Shown: positions 32,666 through 41,590 of the stretch, one piece after another
Layout of the letters: each line of letters opens with the position of its first letter
Numbering within the stretch: position 1 is the stretch's first letter
Origin: PFJX01 sp964466195
GTDB lineage: Bacteria > Pseudomonadota > Gammaproteobacteria > Burkholderiales > Thiobacillaceae
Reading direction: 5' to 3'
DNA: 64,000 nt
NCBI GenBank assembly: GCA_964466195.1
Contig: CAYXMQ010000009.1
Location: 1-64,000, forward strand
Notes under the pieces: generated by a model
Seen by the model: only the letters and a program-made list of their open reading frames with translations
What the model was told of the DNA's origin: nothing
Database searches by the model: none
Position numbers and translations under genes: made by a program

Positions 32666-33217
32666 ATGCCCCAAAACAATACTCATCTGGTCTGGCTCGA
32701 CATGGAAATGTCGGGTCTGAATCCCGATACCGACTTCGTCCTTGAAATCGCCCTGGTGGTGACCGACAAGGACCTCAATCTGGTCGAGGAAGGCCCTGTG
32801 CTGGTGGTGCATCAACCCGACGCCGTGCTCGACGCAATGGATAGCTGGAACAAGGGTACGCACGGCAAGTCCGGCCTGATCGACAAGGTCAAGGCGTCCA
32901 CGCTGACCGAAGCCGAGGTCGCTCGGAGAATGGTTGAATTCATGCAGCAGCACGTGCCGGCGCGCACCTCGCCGATGTGCGGCAATTCCATCTGCCAGGA
33001 TCGTCGCTTCATGGCGCGCCATCTGCCCGACCTGGAAGCCTATTTCCATTACCGCAATCTGGATGTGTCTACGCTGAAGGAGTTGGCCGCGCGCTGGCGG
33101 CCGGAGCTCAAGGAGGGGTTCAAGAAAGCCAACAGCCATACTGCGCTGGCCGATATCCAGGAATCGATCGAAGAACTCAGGTATTACCGCGAGCATTTCA
33201 TCAAGATGAGCGCGTAG
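32666..33217 (+). CDS. orn: Oligoribonuclease
   Basis: The 183-residue DEDDh exonuclease degrades 2-5-mers, including pGpG from c-di-GMP breakdown, which links it to the GGDEF/EAL genes in the window. The motifs are visible: ExoI WLDMEMSGL, ExoII GNSICQDRRF and the ExoIII HTALADIQESI with catalytic His and Asp. Essential in many proteobacteria. Divergent from the M48 protease gene. Confidence 0.97.
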   Translation: MPQNNTHLVWLDMEMSGLNPDTDFVLEIALVVTDKDLNLVEEGPVLVVHQPDAVLDAMDSWNKGTHGKSGLIDKVKASTLTEAEVARRMVEFMQQHVPARTSPMCGNSICQDRRFMARHLPDLEAYFHYRNLDVSTLKELAARWRPELKEGFKKANSHTALADIQESIEELRYYREHFIKMSA

Positions 33218-33322
33218 TTCGTCGCTCGTCGCCGCTGCTCCGGACACGCACGCCGCAGGCGCGGAATCATCCGGTTGCCGGTTGCAAGCCGGCCGTTACC
33301 CGCTAACCAGGAAGGAAACCCA

Positions 33323-35887
33323 ATGAAACCCGGCACGCCCTTCGTTGTTGAAGTCAATCCGCGTATTCCGCGCCGTCTGTCGCGTCTTTCCGAACTGGCG
33401 GACAACCTCTGGTATGGCTGGGATCGGCCGAGTCGGACGCTGTTCGCCCGTCTACATCCTGGCCTTTGGGATGCAGTCAATCACAACCCGAAGGCGTTTC
33501 TGAAGCGAGTGGATGAGGAGCGGCTGACCGAGGCGGCGGAGGACCATATCTTCCTGGGCAGCTACAACCGCGTGCTGTCGTCATTTGATACCTACATGAG
33601 CGAGCCGCTGCGGCGCGACATGCCGCTGGAACTGCATCCAGGCGATTTGATCGCTTATTTTTGCGCCGAGTTCGGTTTTCACGAAAGTTTCCCGGTCTAT
33701 TCCGGCGGCCTGGGCATACTTGCCGGCGACCATTGCAAGTCGGCTTCGGATATGCGCTTGCCGTTCATCGCCGTCGGGCTGCTTTACCGCCAGGGTTATT
33801 TTTTCCAGCGTGTCGACAACGACGGCAACCAGATCGCGCATTACACCGATTCTGATTTCGACGATCTGCCGGTTCGTCCCGCCATGCGCGAAGACGGCAG
33901 CGAAATCCATATCGAGATCGAACTGCCCGGCCGCATGCTGGAGGTGAAGGTCTGGGAAGTGCATGTCGGGCATGTGCGCCTGTGTCTGCTCGACACCGAT
34001 TTGCCGAGCAATAGCGTCGAAGACCGATACATCACACACCAGCTTTACGGCGGTGACAAGCACACCCGCATTCAGCAGGAGATCGTGCTGGGTGTCGGCG
34101 GCGTGCGCGCGTTGGAGCAATTGGGCGTCAAGCCGACGACCTATCACATCAATGAAGGCCATGCCGCTTTCCTGGTGCTGGAGCGGGTGCGTCGCATGGT
34201 CAAGGGCGGCCTTTCCTTCCATGCTGCGCTGGAGGGCGTGGCGGCCAATACCGTGTTCACCACGCACACGCCGGTACCGGCCGGGCACGACCATTTCGGC
34301 GAAGAAATGGTGTGGGACTATTTCTCGCACTGTTGCAACGATCTCGGCGTCAGCCGGGCGGAATTCATGCGCCTGGGCGGCGCGGAACATGGCCAGGACT
34401 TCAACATGACCAAGCTGGCCTTGCACGGCTCGCGCCATCACAACGGCGTGTCGCGCATTCACGGCCAGGTCTCTTCGCACATTCTTGCCGACATGTGGCC
34501 GCAGGTGTCGCCGGACGACTCGCCGATGGGCTACATCACCAACGGCGTTCACGTCTCCACTTTCCTGGCGCAGGAATGGCAGGATTTGTTCGACAACAAG
34601 CTCGGCTACGAATGGCGCCGCCGCCTGACCGACCTCGAATTCTGGAGCAAGATCGAAGCCATTCCGGATCATCAATTCTGGTCCGTGCATCAGGCGCTGA
34701 AGACCCAGATGTTGCATAGCCTGCACCATCGCATCACCCGGCAGCATCTGCGCAATCACGGTTCCGAGGCGCACCTGGAGCGCATGCTCAAGTTGGCCAA
34801 TCCGCTCGACCCTAACGTGCTGACCATTGGCTTCGCGCGCCGTTTTGCGACTTACAAGCGCGCCACGCTGATGTTCGAAAACATGGACTGGATGCGCCAG
34901 ATCATCAACGACGCCGAGCGGCCGGTGCTGTTCATCTTCGCCGGCAAGGCGCATCCGGCCGACAAGCCCGGTCAGGAGCTGATCCGCCGCATCCATGAGA
35001 TTTCACGCCTGCCCGAATTCGAAGGCAAGATGCTGATGGTGGAAGGCTACGACCTCGGTCTGGCCCGCCGACTGGTGTCAGGCTGTGATGTCTGGCTCAA
35101 CAACCCGATCTATCCGCTGGAGGCTTCCGGCACCTCCGGCATGAAGGCGGCGATGAACGGCATACTGAACCTGTCGGTCACCGATGGCTGGTGGGAAGAA
35201 GGCTACGATGGCGACAACGGTTGGGCCATCAAGCCGGCGCCGGAAAACTACGACGAAGCGCGCCGCAACCGGGAAGACAGCCAGACCTTGTACGAACTGC
35301 TGCAGGATCAGGTCATTCCGATGTATTACCGCAGGAATGAACTCGGTATCTCTCCCGAGTGGGTGAAGATGGCCAAGCGCTCGATCATCACGTTGTTGCC
35401 GCGTTTCAACTCCACTCGCATGGTGGCCGAGTACGTGAACAAATTTTACGGCCCGGCCTCGCGCCAGTGGCGGCGCTTTTCGGAAGGCGGTTTTGCCGCC
35501 GCTCAGAGTCTGGCGGCCTGGAAGGCCAAGATCCGCCAGGCGTGGAGCGGCGTATCGCTCAGGCGCACGGAAGACTCGCTCAAGCGCATCACCTATGGCG
35601 AAAGCATCGAGCTCAAGGTGTTGGTGGATCTGAATGGACTGCAGCCCGAAGACGTGCGGGTTGAAGTGCTTGTGGGCCGCGCCTCCAGGCAAGGCCAGGA
35701 CAAGGATGTGCAAACCGTTCCGATGCTGCCGGAGGGTTGGACCGAGGGGGAGGACGGCGGCGAATGCCAGTATCGCCTCGAACTGACGCCGGAACTGTGC
35801 GGTCGACTGCTGTACCGGGTGCGCATCTATCCGCACCATGAACTGCTTACCCATCCGTTTGAAACCGGGCTGATGGTCTGGCTGTGA
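33323..35887 (+). CDS. glgP: Alpha-glucan phosphorylase (GT35, TIGR02094 type)
   Basis: The 854-residue enzyme releases glucose 1-phosphate from glycogen or maltodextrin. It belongs to the bacterial GlgP type that starts with RRLSRLSELADNLWYGWD, carries FCAEFGFHESFPVYSGGLGILAGDH and ends the catalytic core with the PLP-binding lysine in ASGTSGMKAAMNG. AGGAAGGA precedes the ATG by seven bases. The C-terminal 130 residues form the extra beta domain typical of this branch. No glgA, glgB or glgC is nearby. crcB follows after 26 bases, on the same strand. Confidence 0.95.
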   Translation: MKPGTPFVVEVNPRIPRRLSRLSELADNLWYGWDRPSRTLFARLHPGLWDAVNHNPKAFLKRVDEERLTEAAEDHIFLGSYNRVLSSFDTYMSEPLRRDMPLELHPGDLIAYFCAEFGFHESFPVYSGGLGILAGDHCKSASDMRLPFIAVGLLYRQGYFFQRVDNDGNQIAHYTDSDFDDLPVRPAMREDGSEIHIEIELPGRMLEVKVWEVHVGHVRLCLLDTDLPSNSVEDRYITHQLYGGDKHTRIQQEIVLGVGGVRALEQLGVKPTTYHINEGHAAFLVLERVRRMVKGGLSFHAALEGVAANTVFTTHTPVPAGHDHFGEEMVWDYFSHCCNDLGVSRAEFMRLGGAEHGQDFNMTKLALHGSRHHNGVSRIHGQVSSHILADMWPQVSPDDSPMGYITNGVHVSTFLAQEWQDLFDNKLGYEWRRRLTDLEFWSKIEAIPDHQFWSVHQALKTQMLHSLHHRITRQHLRNHGSEAHLERMLKLANPLDPNVLTIGFARRFATYKRATLMFENMDWMRQIINDAERPVLFIFAGKAHPADKPGQELIRRIHEISRLPEFEGKMLMVEGYDLGLARRLVSGCDVWLNNPIYPLEASGTSGMKAAMNGILNLSVTDGWWEEGYDGDNGWAIKPAPENYDEARRNREDSQTLYELLQDQVIPMYYRRNELGISPEWVKMAKRSIITLLPRFNSTRMVAEYVNKFYGPASRQWRRFSEGGFAAAQSLAAWKAKIRQAWSGVSLRRTEDSLKRITYGESIELKVLVDLNGLQPEDVRVEVLVGRASRQGQDKDVQTVPMLPEGWTEGEDGGECQYRLELTPELCGRLLYRVRIYPHHELLTHPFETGLMVWL

Positions 35888-35913
35888 GCGGGGCCGGGCG
35901 CGGCGCCAACTGA

Positions 35914-36291
35914 ATGACCGCCTTCGTCGCCATCGGCCTCGGCGCCGCCATCGGCGCCTGGATGCGCTGGGGCCTGGGCTTGTGGCTCAACCCGGTTTTT
36001 CCGACGCTGCCTTACGGCACGCTCGCGGCCAATCTGCTCGGCGGATATCTGGTCGGCGTCGCGCTGGCGTACTTTGCCCAGCATCCCGGCTTGCCGCCGG
36101 AATGGCGCCTGTTTCTGATTACCGGCCTATTGGGCGGCCTGACCACGTTTTCCACCTTTTCCGCCGAACTCTTCACGTTGATCAGCCGCAATCAGCTCGG
36201 TTGGGCGCTGACCGCGGCATCGGCGCATCTGTTCGGGTCGCTGGCGATGACGGCGCTGGGGGTATGGACGTTCAAACTGATACGGGGTTGA
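35914..36291 (+). CDS. crcB: Fluoride exporter (CrcB/Fluc)
   Basis: The 125-residue four-helix protein forms a dual-topology dimer fluoride channel. Diagnostic words are GAAIGAWMRW near the N-terminus, GTLAANLLGGYLVG and the GLTTFSTFSAE signature of helix 3 with phenylalanine-box residues. No fluoride riboswitch was recognised in the 26-base gap to glgP, so it is probably expressed with that gene. The DUF190 gene starts two bases after its stop, the common crcB-DUF190 pairing. Confidence 0.95.
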   Translation: MTAFVAIGLGAAIGAWMRWGLGLWLNPVFPTLPYGTLAANLLGGYLVGVALAYFAQHPGLPPEWRLFLITGLLGGLTTFSTFSAELFTLISRNQLGWALTAASAHLFGSLAMTALGVWTFKLIRG

Positions 36292-36293
36292 GC

Positions 36294-36611
36294 ATGGATG
36301 CAGTCAATATTCGATTCTTTGCCCAGGAAGGCTTGCAGCATGCGCACCAGCCGCTGCATCAATGGTTGTTCGAACAGGCGCGCGAATTGGGCATATCCGG
36401 CGGCACCGTGTTTCGCGCCGCCGCCGGTTTCGGCCGCCATGGCTTACAGGAAGACGCGTTTTTCGAACTCGCCGGCACATTGCCCGAAAGCATCGAGTTC
36501 TTCGCCGACGCAGGCCGCATCGCCGCGTTGGCCGCGCGCGTCGCGGCGGCCGGGCTCAAGCTGGTGTACGTTACGCATCCGGTTCGGGTCGGGGTCACGG
36601 GTGTGGATTAA
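36294..36611 (+). CDS. DUF190 family protein
   Basis: The 105-residue product is a GlnB-like ferredoxin-fold domain of the DUF190 family (QEGLQHAHQPLHQWLFEQARELGISGGTVFRAAAGFG at the core, KLVYVTHPVRVG at the C-terminus), which sits next to crcB in many genomes. It may modulate fluoride export, but that is inferred from linkage. Its stop codon (36609-36611) falls in the left arm of the adjacent inverted-repeat element, so the current C-terminus may have been set by that insertion. Confidence 0.88.
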   Translation: MDAVNIRFFAQEGLQHAHQPLHQWLFEQARELGISGGTVFRAAAGFGRHGLQEDAFFELAGTLPESIEFFADAGRIAALAARVAAAGLKLVYVTHPVRVGVTGVD

Positions 36612-36780
36612 TCCCAGATTGTTCATAAGGCGGCGCTATCGCGCCTGCGCCCGCGGCCGGTAGTCGGATCGCGGCCATTTTTGGCGTTTGCTGGTCGGCC
36701 AGAGCTGGGCTTGGCCTCCTCCCAACCAGCCAAACCGCCTCGTCTTCCGAATACGTCCTAATGAACAATCTGGGATCAAT
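36608..36780. mobile_element. MITE-like element with perfect 16-bp terminal inverted repeats
   Basis: ATCCCAGATTGTTCAT (36611-36626) is exactly inverted at 36761-36776; extending outward to 36608 and 36780, 21 of 23 positions match. The 173-base unit has no transposase and a GC-rich interior. It overlaps the stop of the DUF190 gene and ends 24 bases before dbpA, so it may supply or alter sequences at both. No target-site duplication was evident. Confidence 0.7.
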
Positions 36781-36804
36781 GCCCTTCCAGCCGCATAATT
36801 CGGC

Positions 36805-38274
<1,470 letters not shown>

Positions 38275-38420
38275 ACAGGCGGGCGCGATGGAGCGGCGAA
38301 GGGGCGGGAGCGGGCTGCCGGCTTGGCGCGGGCGCTGCATTTTTACGCGATCAATGGCCCCGTCGTGGCGAAATTAACCCACCCCGAGAGGCATCGGCCG
38401 CGTTTTCAAGAAACCTGTAG

Positions 38421-38452
38421 GTATTAATATTAACAATTGATAATATTTGATC
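38421..38452 (+). promoter_or_regulatory. AT-rich promoter region of the cytochrome gene
   Basis: A sudden AT-rich patch carries TAATATT twice (38425-38431 and 38441-38447, 16 bases apart) and the centre AACAATTGATAATA. It stands out in a high-GC region and ends about 25 bases before the cytochrome ATG, consistent with a promoter or an operator. No FNR or other known box fits exactly. Confidence 0.35.
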
Positions 38453-38477
38453 ACCTCATCTCGCTAAGACTCAAATC

Positions 38478-39608
38478 ATGCGCGCCCTCCTTGTTCTTCT
38501 GCTTCCTCTTCTCTTGGCTGCTTGCTCGAAAGAGCCGGCCCAGGCTCCCGCCGCGCCCGCGGCGCCCAAGGCTGATGTCGTCGCCGGCAAGATCGTGGCG
38601 CAAGCCAAATGTGCCAGTTGCCATGGCCTGGACGGAATGGGTGCGAGCCCGGATATCCCGCACCTGGGCGGGCAGAAGGAAGCCTACATGCTGCAGGCTT
38701 TTAAGGAATACAAGGATGGCACGCGTCATCACGCCGCGCTGCAGCAATTGATGTCCGAACTCAGTCCGGCGGATACGGCCAACGTGGTCGCCTACTATTC
38801 GGGCATGCCGGTCGCCAAGCCCATGGTCGCCGCCGCCGCCAGCGACCCCTTGGAAGCCGGCAAGCAGGCCGCTGCCGCTTGTGCCGCCTGCCACGGGGCC
38901 GACGGCAACAGCGTGATCAAGGGAACCCCTAGTCTGGCAGGGCAACACCCGGGCTTCCTGATCAACGCGACCCAGGCTTACAAGGACGGTTCACGCAAGG
39001 ATGCGGCCATGGCCGCCCAGGTGGCGCGCCTTGATTCCACCGCGCTGGAGGGCATCGCGTATTACCTGGCGTCACAGGTGCCCGCCGGGCGCGGGCAGCC
39101 GGCGGCTGGCGATGCCAAGGCCGGCGAGCCTTTGAGCGGCAAATGCGGCGCTTGCCATGGCGCGAACGGCCAAAGCATGGATGCCAAGACCCCCAGCCTG
39201 GCCGGTCAGGACTTTACGTATTTGGTGAAGACCATGAAGGCCTATCGCGACGGTGCGCGCAAACATGAAGACATGAAGCTGGCCATGGCCGGCAGCAAGG
39301 ACAAGGATATCGAGCACATTGCCGCCTTCTATGCCGTGCAGCAGCCGAAGCAAGCGCATGACCGGATGCTGGCGCCGACCGTCGAGCTGGCTTCCCGCTG
39401 TGACAAGTGCCACGGGCCGGCCGCCCAGAATCCGAACATGGTGGTGCCGCGTATCGAGGCCCAACAGGCGCAGTACATCGAAAATGTGCTGAAGGCCTAC
39501 CGCGACAACTCGCGCCCGCAATCCACCATGCACGCCATGGGCTTGCCGCTCAGCGATGCGGAGATCAAGTCCATCGCTCTGCACTACGCCGGCATGGGCG
39601 CGCGCTAA
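38478..39608 (+). CDS. Four-haem cytochrome c lipoprotein, two tandem cytochrome c4-like units
   Basis: The 376-residue precursor has a lipoprotein signal with lipobox LAAC (Cys16) and four haem-binding sites at regular intervals: CASCH (45-49), CAACH (135-139), CGACH (223-227) and CDKCH (308-312), about 85-90 residues apart. Each unit also repeats the KAY(K/R)DG(S/A)RK segment and an SLAGQ-like distal region. The pattern is two cytochrome c4-like dihaem units in tandem, fixed to the membrane and facing the periplasm. It may pass electrons to a terminal oxidase or nitrite reductase, but the partner is not in the window. Confidence 0.9.
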   Translation: MRALLVLLLPLLLAACSKEPAQAPAAPAAPKADVVAGKIVAQAKCASCHGLDGMGASPDIPHLGGQKEAYMLQAFKEYKDGTRHHAALQQLMSELSPADTANVVAYYSGMPVAKPMVAAAASDPLEAGKQAAAACAACHGADGNSVIKGTPSLAGQHPGFLINATQAYKDGSRKDAAMAAQVARLDSTALEGIAYYLASQVPAGRGQPAAGDAKAGEPLSGKCGACHGANGQSMDAKTPSLAGQDFTYLVKTMKAYRDGARKHEDMKLAMAGSKDKDIEHIAAFYAVQQPKQAHDRMLAPTVELASRCDKCHGPAAQNPNMVVPRIEAQQAQYIENVLKAYRDNSRPQSTMHAMGLPLSDAEIKSIALHYAGMGAR

Positions 39609-39625
39609 GCGTGTCGATGACTTGT

Positions 39626-39651
39626 CCCCCCGGCCATAATTCTCCGGGGGG
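39626..39651 (+). terminator. Strong hairpin after the cytochrome gene
   Basis: CCCCCCGG (39626-39633) pairs perfectly with CCGGGGGG (39644-39651) across a 10-base loop, 18 bases after the cytochrome stop. No T run follows, so it may be a Rho-dependent 3' end or an mRNA-stabilising hairpin rather than an intrinsic terminator. Confidence 0.5.
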
Positions 39652-39869
39652 CGCAGGCAAAAAGCCGCGTGCTGCATGCCTTCCTCAGCTTGGATCGGTC
39701 GGGTTTGACCACGCAGTGCTTGCTGCCGGCCGCAGGATGCCTCTGCAATCTGCTTCGTCCCTGCCGGACAGTGGCGCCGCGGCGTCGCCTGTTTCTTCTT
39801 GTTCATGCCGATTGCCGTGTCTGCAGTGATCGATCCCGATAATGTGAATTGAACGAAAAGAAGATCGCC

Positions 39870-41465
39870 ATGCCCGCTGCCCGTTCCGTGCTTTATGTAC
39901 GCCTGCCCTGCTGGAAAATCTGGCCGGGCGGCGTGGTCTATGTTGCCGACTGGGTGCACAAGCATCGGCCGCAGATCGATCAGCATCTGCTCGATCTGGC
40001 CTTGATCCCCCGGAATCAGCGCAGTCGCGTACTGGCGGATCACATGCGCCGTCTGAATCCGGACGTGGTGGCGTTCTCCTGGCGCAACATGCAGTCTTTC
40101 GGGCCTCACCCGGAAGACGACGCGCTCGATGTGGTGATGAACTATGACTATGGCAGCAGCCTCTGGAAACGCGCCAAGGCCGCCTTTTCCGCGGTAGGCA
40201 TCCTATGGCGCTACCAGGCCGACCGGCTGGCCAATCTGGGTTATTTCCGCCTCGCCAAACGTCTGTTGCCGCAGAGCCGGCTGGTCGTCGGCGGTACGGC
40301 GGTCTCCATTTTCGGTCGCCAGGTGGCCGAACGTTGCCCGCCGGGGGCATTGGTCGTGGTGGGTGAGGGCGAGGACGCGATGCTGTCGATCGTTGATGGC
40401 GATGCGCAACCGCTCGGCGAGTTCTTCCGCAAGGAGGCCGACGGCAGCGTGTCCTATCATCCGCGCGAGAACGAATTCCCGCTGGCCGAACGCAAGGCGG
40501 TCGATTTCCCGTATATCGAGTCGATTTTTCCGCAGTTCGGCGAATATCTGGATATGTCGCCCAATCCGGATGTGCGTTCCGCCGAGGCCAGCTTCGGTGT
40601 CAACACCAAGCGCGGCTGCCCGTTGCAATGCAACTTCTGTCTGTACAACAGGATCGAGGGCGCGCATCAGCGCTATCGCGACCCGCTCGAAATCGTCGAT
40701 GAAATCGAGTTGCTGCATCGCCGTTATGGCGTCTACAGCTTCTGGTTCACCGATGCCCAGTTCTGCTCGACCAAGCAGAGCGCCCGCCATGTCGAGGAGA
40801 TACTCGACGAGATCCTGCGCCGGCAACTGAAGATCGTGTGGTCGGGCTATCTGCGCCTGAATCACTTGACGCCGGTGCTGGCGAAAAAGATGATCGATTC
40901 GGGTATCTGCAGCATCGATCTCTCGTTTACCGGCAGCCAGGAACTGATCGATAGCCTCACGCTGGGCTACAAGCTGGAACAGCAGATGGGCGCTTTCCGC
41001 ATGTTCAAGGAAGTGGGTTTCACCGATCAAAAGGTCAAGCTGTACATCCCCTTCAACGCCCCGGGCGAGAGCATCGAAACGCTGCAGCACACCATCGCGC
41101 GGATCGAAGACTTGTATGCCCTGTTCGGGCGTGACAATGTGCTGCCGTTCATCTTCTTTGTCGGCATTCAGCCGGGCACGCCGATTGAAAAACGCCTCGT
41201 CGCCGAGGGCTATCTGCCGGCCAATTACAACCCGCTGACGCTGAACCCCTTCCTGGTCAAGAAGCTGCTCTACAACCCGGAACCGCTCGGTAGCGTGATC
41301 GGCAAAGCCTATCTGGAAGCCGTCGATTCGCAGCACGCGAACAGCGACTACATCGGACGCGCCACGATGGACATCCTCAAGCGCGAACTGGTCCGTCCCG
41401 AGGTCGTCCAACATTGCGCCGCGGCGGCGGCCCGCAGGAAGACGATACCCATCGCCGTCGGCTGA
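39870..41465 (+). CDS. B12-binding-domain radical SAM protein
   Basis: The 531-residue protein starts with a cobalamin-binding-like Rossmann region (RLVVGGTAVSIFG and VVVGEGEDAML at about 140-180) and has the radical SAM core with the CxxxCxxC iron-sulfur motif (Cys250, Cys254, Cys257 in GCPLQCNFC). The layout is that of B12-dependent radical SAM enzymes (BchE, HpnJ or methyltransferase type), which modify unactivated carbons or phosphorus. The substrate is not readable. The start is the ATG at 39870; a TTG seven codons upstream is in frame. It is alone, with no biosynthetic cluster around it. Confidence 0.8.
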   Translation: MPAARSVLYVRLPCWKIWPGGVVYVADWVHKHRPQIDQHLLDLALIPRNQRSRVLADHMRRLNPDVVAFSWRNMQSFGPHPEDDALDVVMNYDYGSSLWKRAKAAFSAVGILWRYQADRLANLGYFRLAKRLLPQSRLVVGGTAVSIFGRQVAERCPPGALVVVGEGEDAMLSIVDGDAQPLGEFFRKEADGSVSYHPRENEFPLAERKAVDFPYIESIFPQFGEYLDMSPNPDVRSAEASFGVNTKRGCPLQCNFCLYNRIEGAHQRYRDPLEIVDEIELLHRRYGVYSFWFTDAQFCSTKQSARHVEEILDEILRRQLKIVWSGYLRLNHLTPVLAKKMIDSGICSIDLSFTGSQELIDSLTLGYKLEQQMGAFRMFKEVGFTDQKVKLYIPFNAPGESIETLQHTIARIEDLYALFGRDNVLPFIFFVGIQPGTPIEKRLVAEGYLPANYNPLTLNPFLVKKLLYNPEPLGSVIGKAYLEAVDSQHANSDYIGRATMDILKRELVRPEVVQHCAAAAARRKTIPIAVG

Positions 41466-41590
41466 GCCCTTCGCCAGCGGGGCCGCGCGCCCAACCGGCT
41501 GGCCGGGGTCGAAACGTGTCCCGGTTGCTCCCGCCTCGGACTGATTCGGGTTAGGCTCTAGGCATCCATTCCAGCGGCAAGGGCTCAACT

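Noticed and set aside
35888..35913. Fluoride riboswitch before crcB
   Set aside because: The 26-base gap is too short and lacks the conserved crcB-motif fold.
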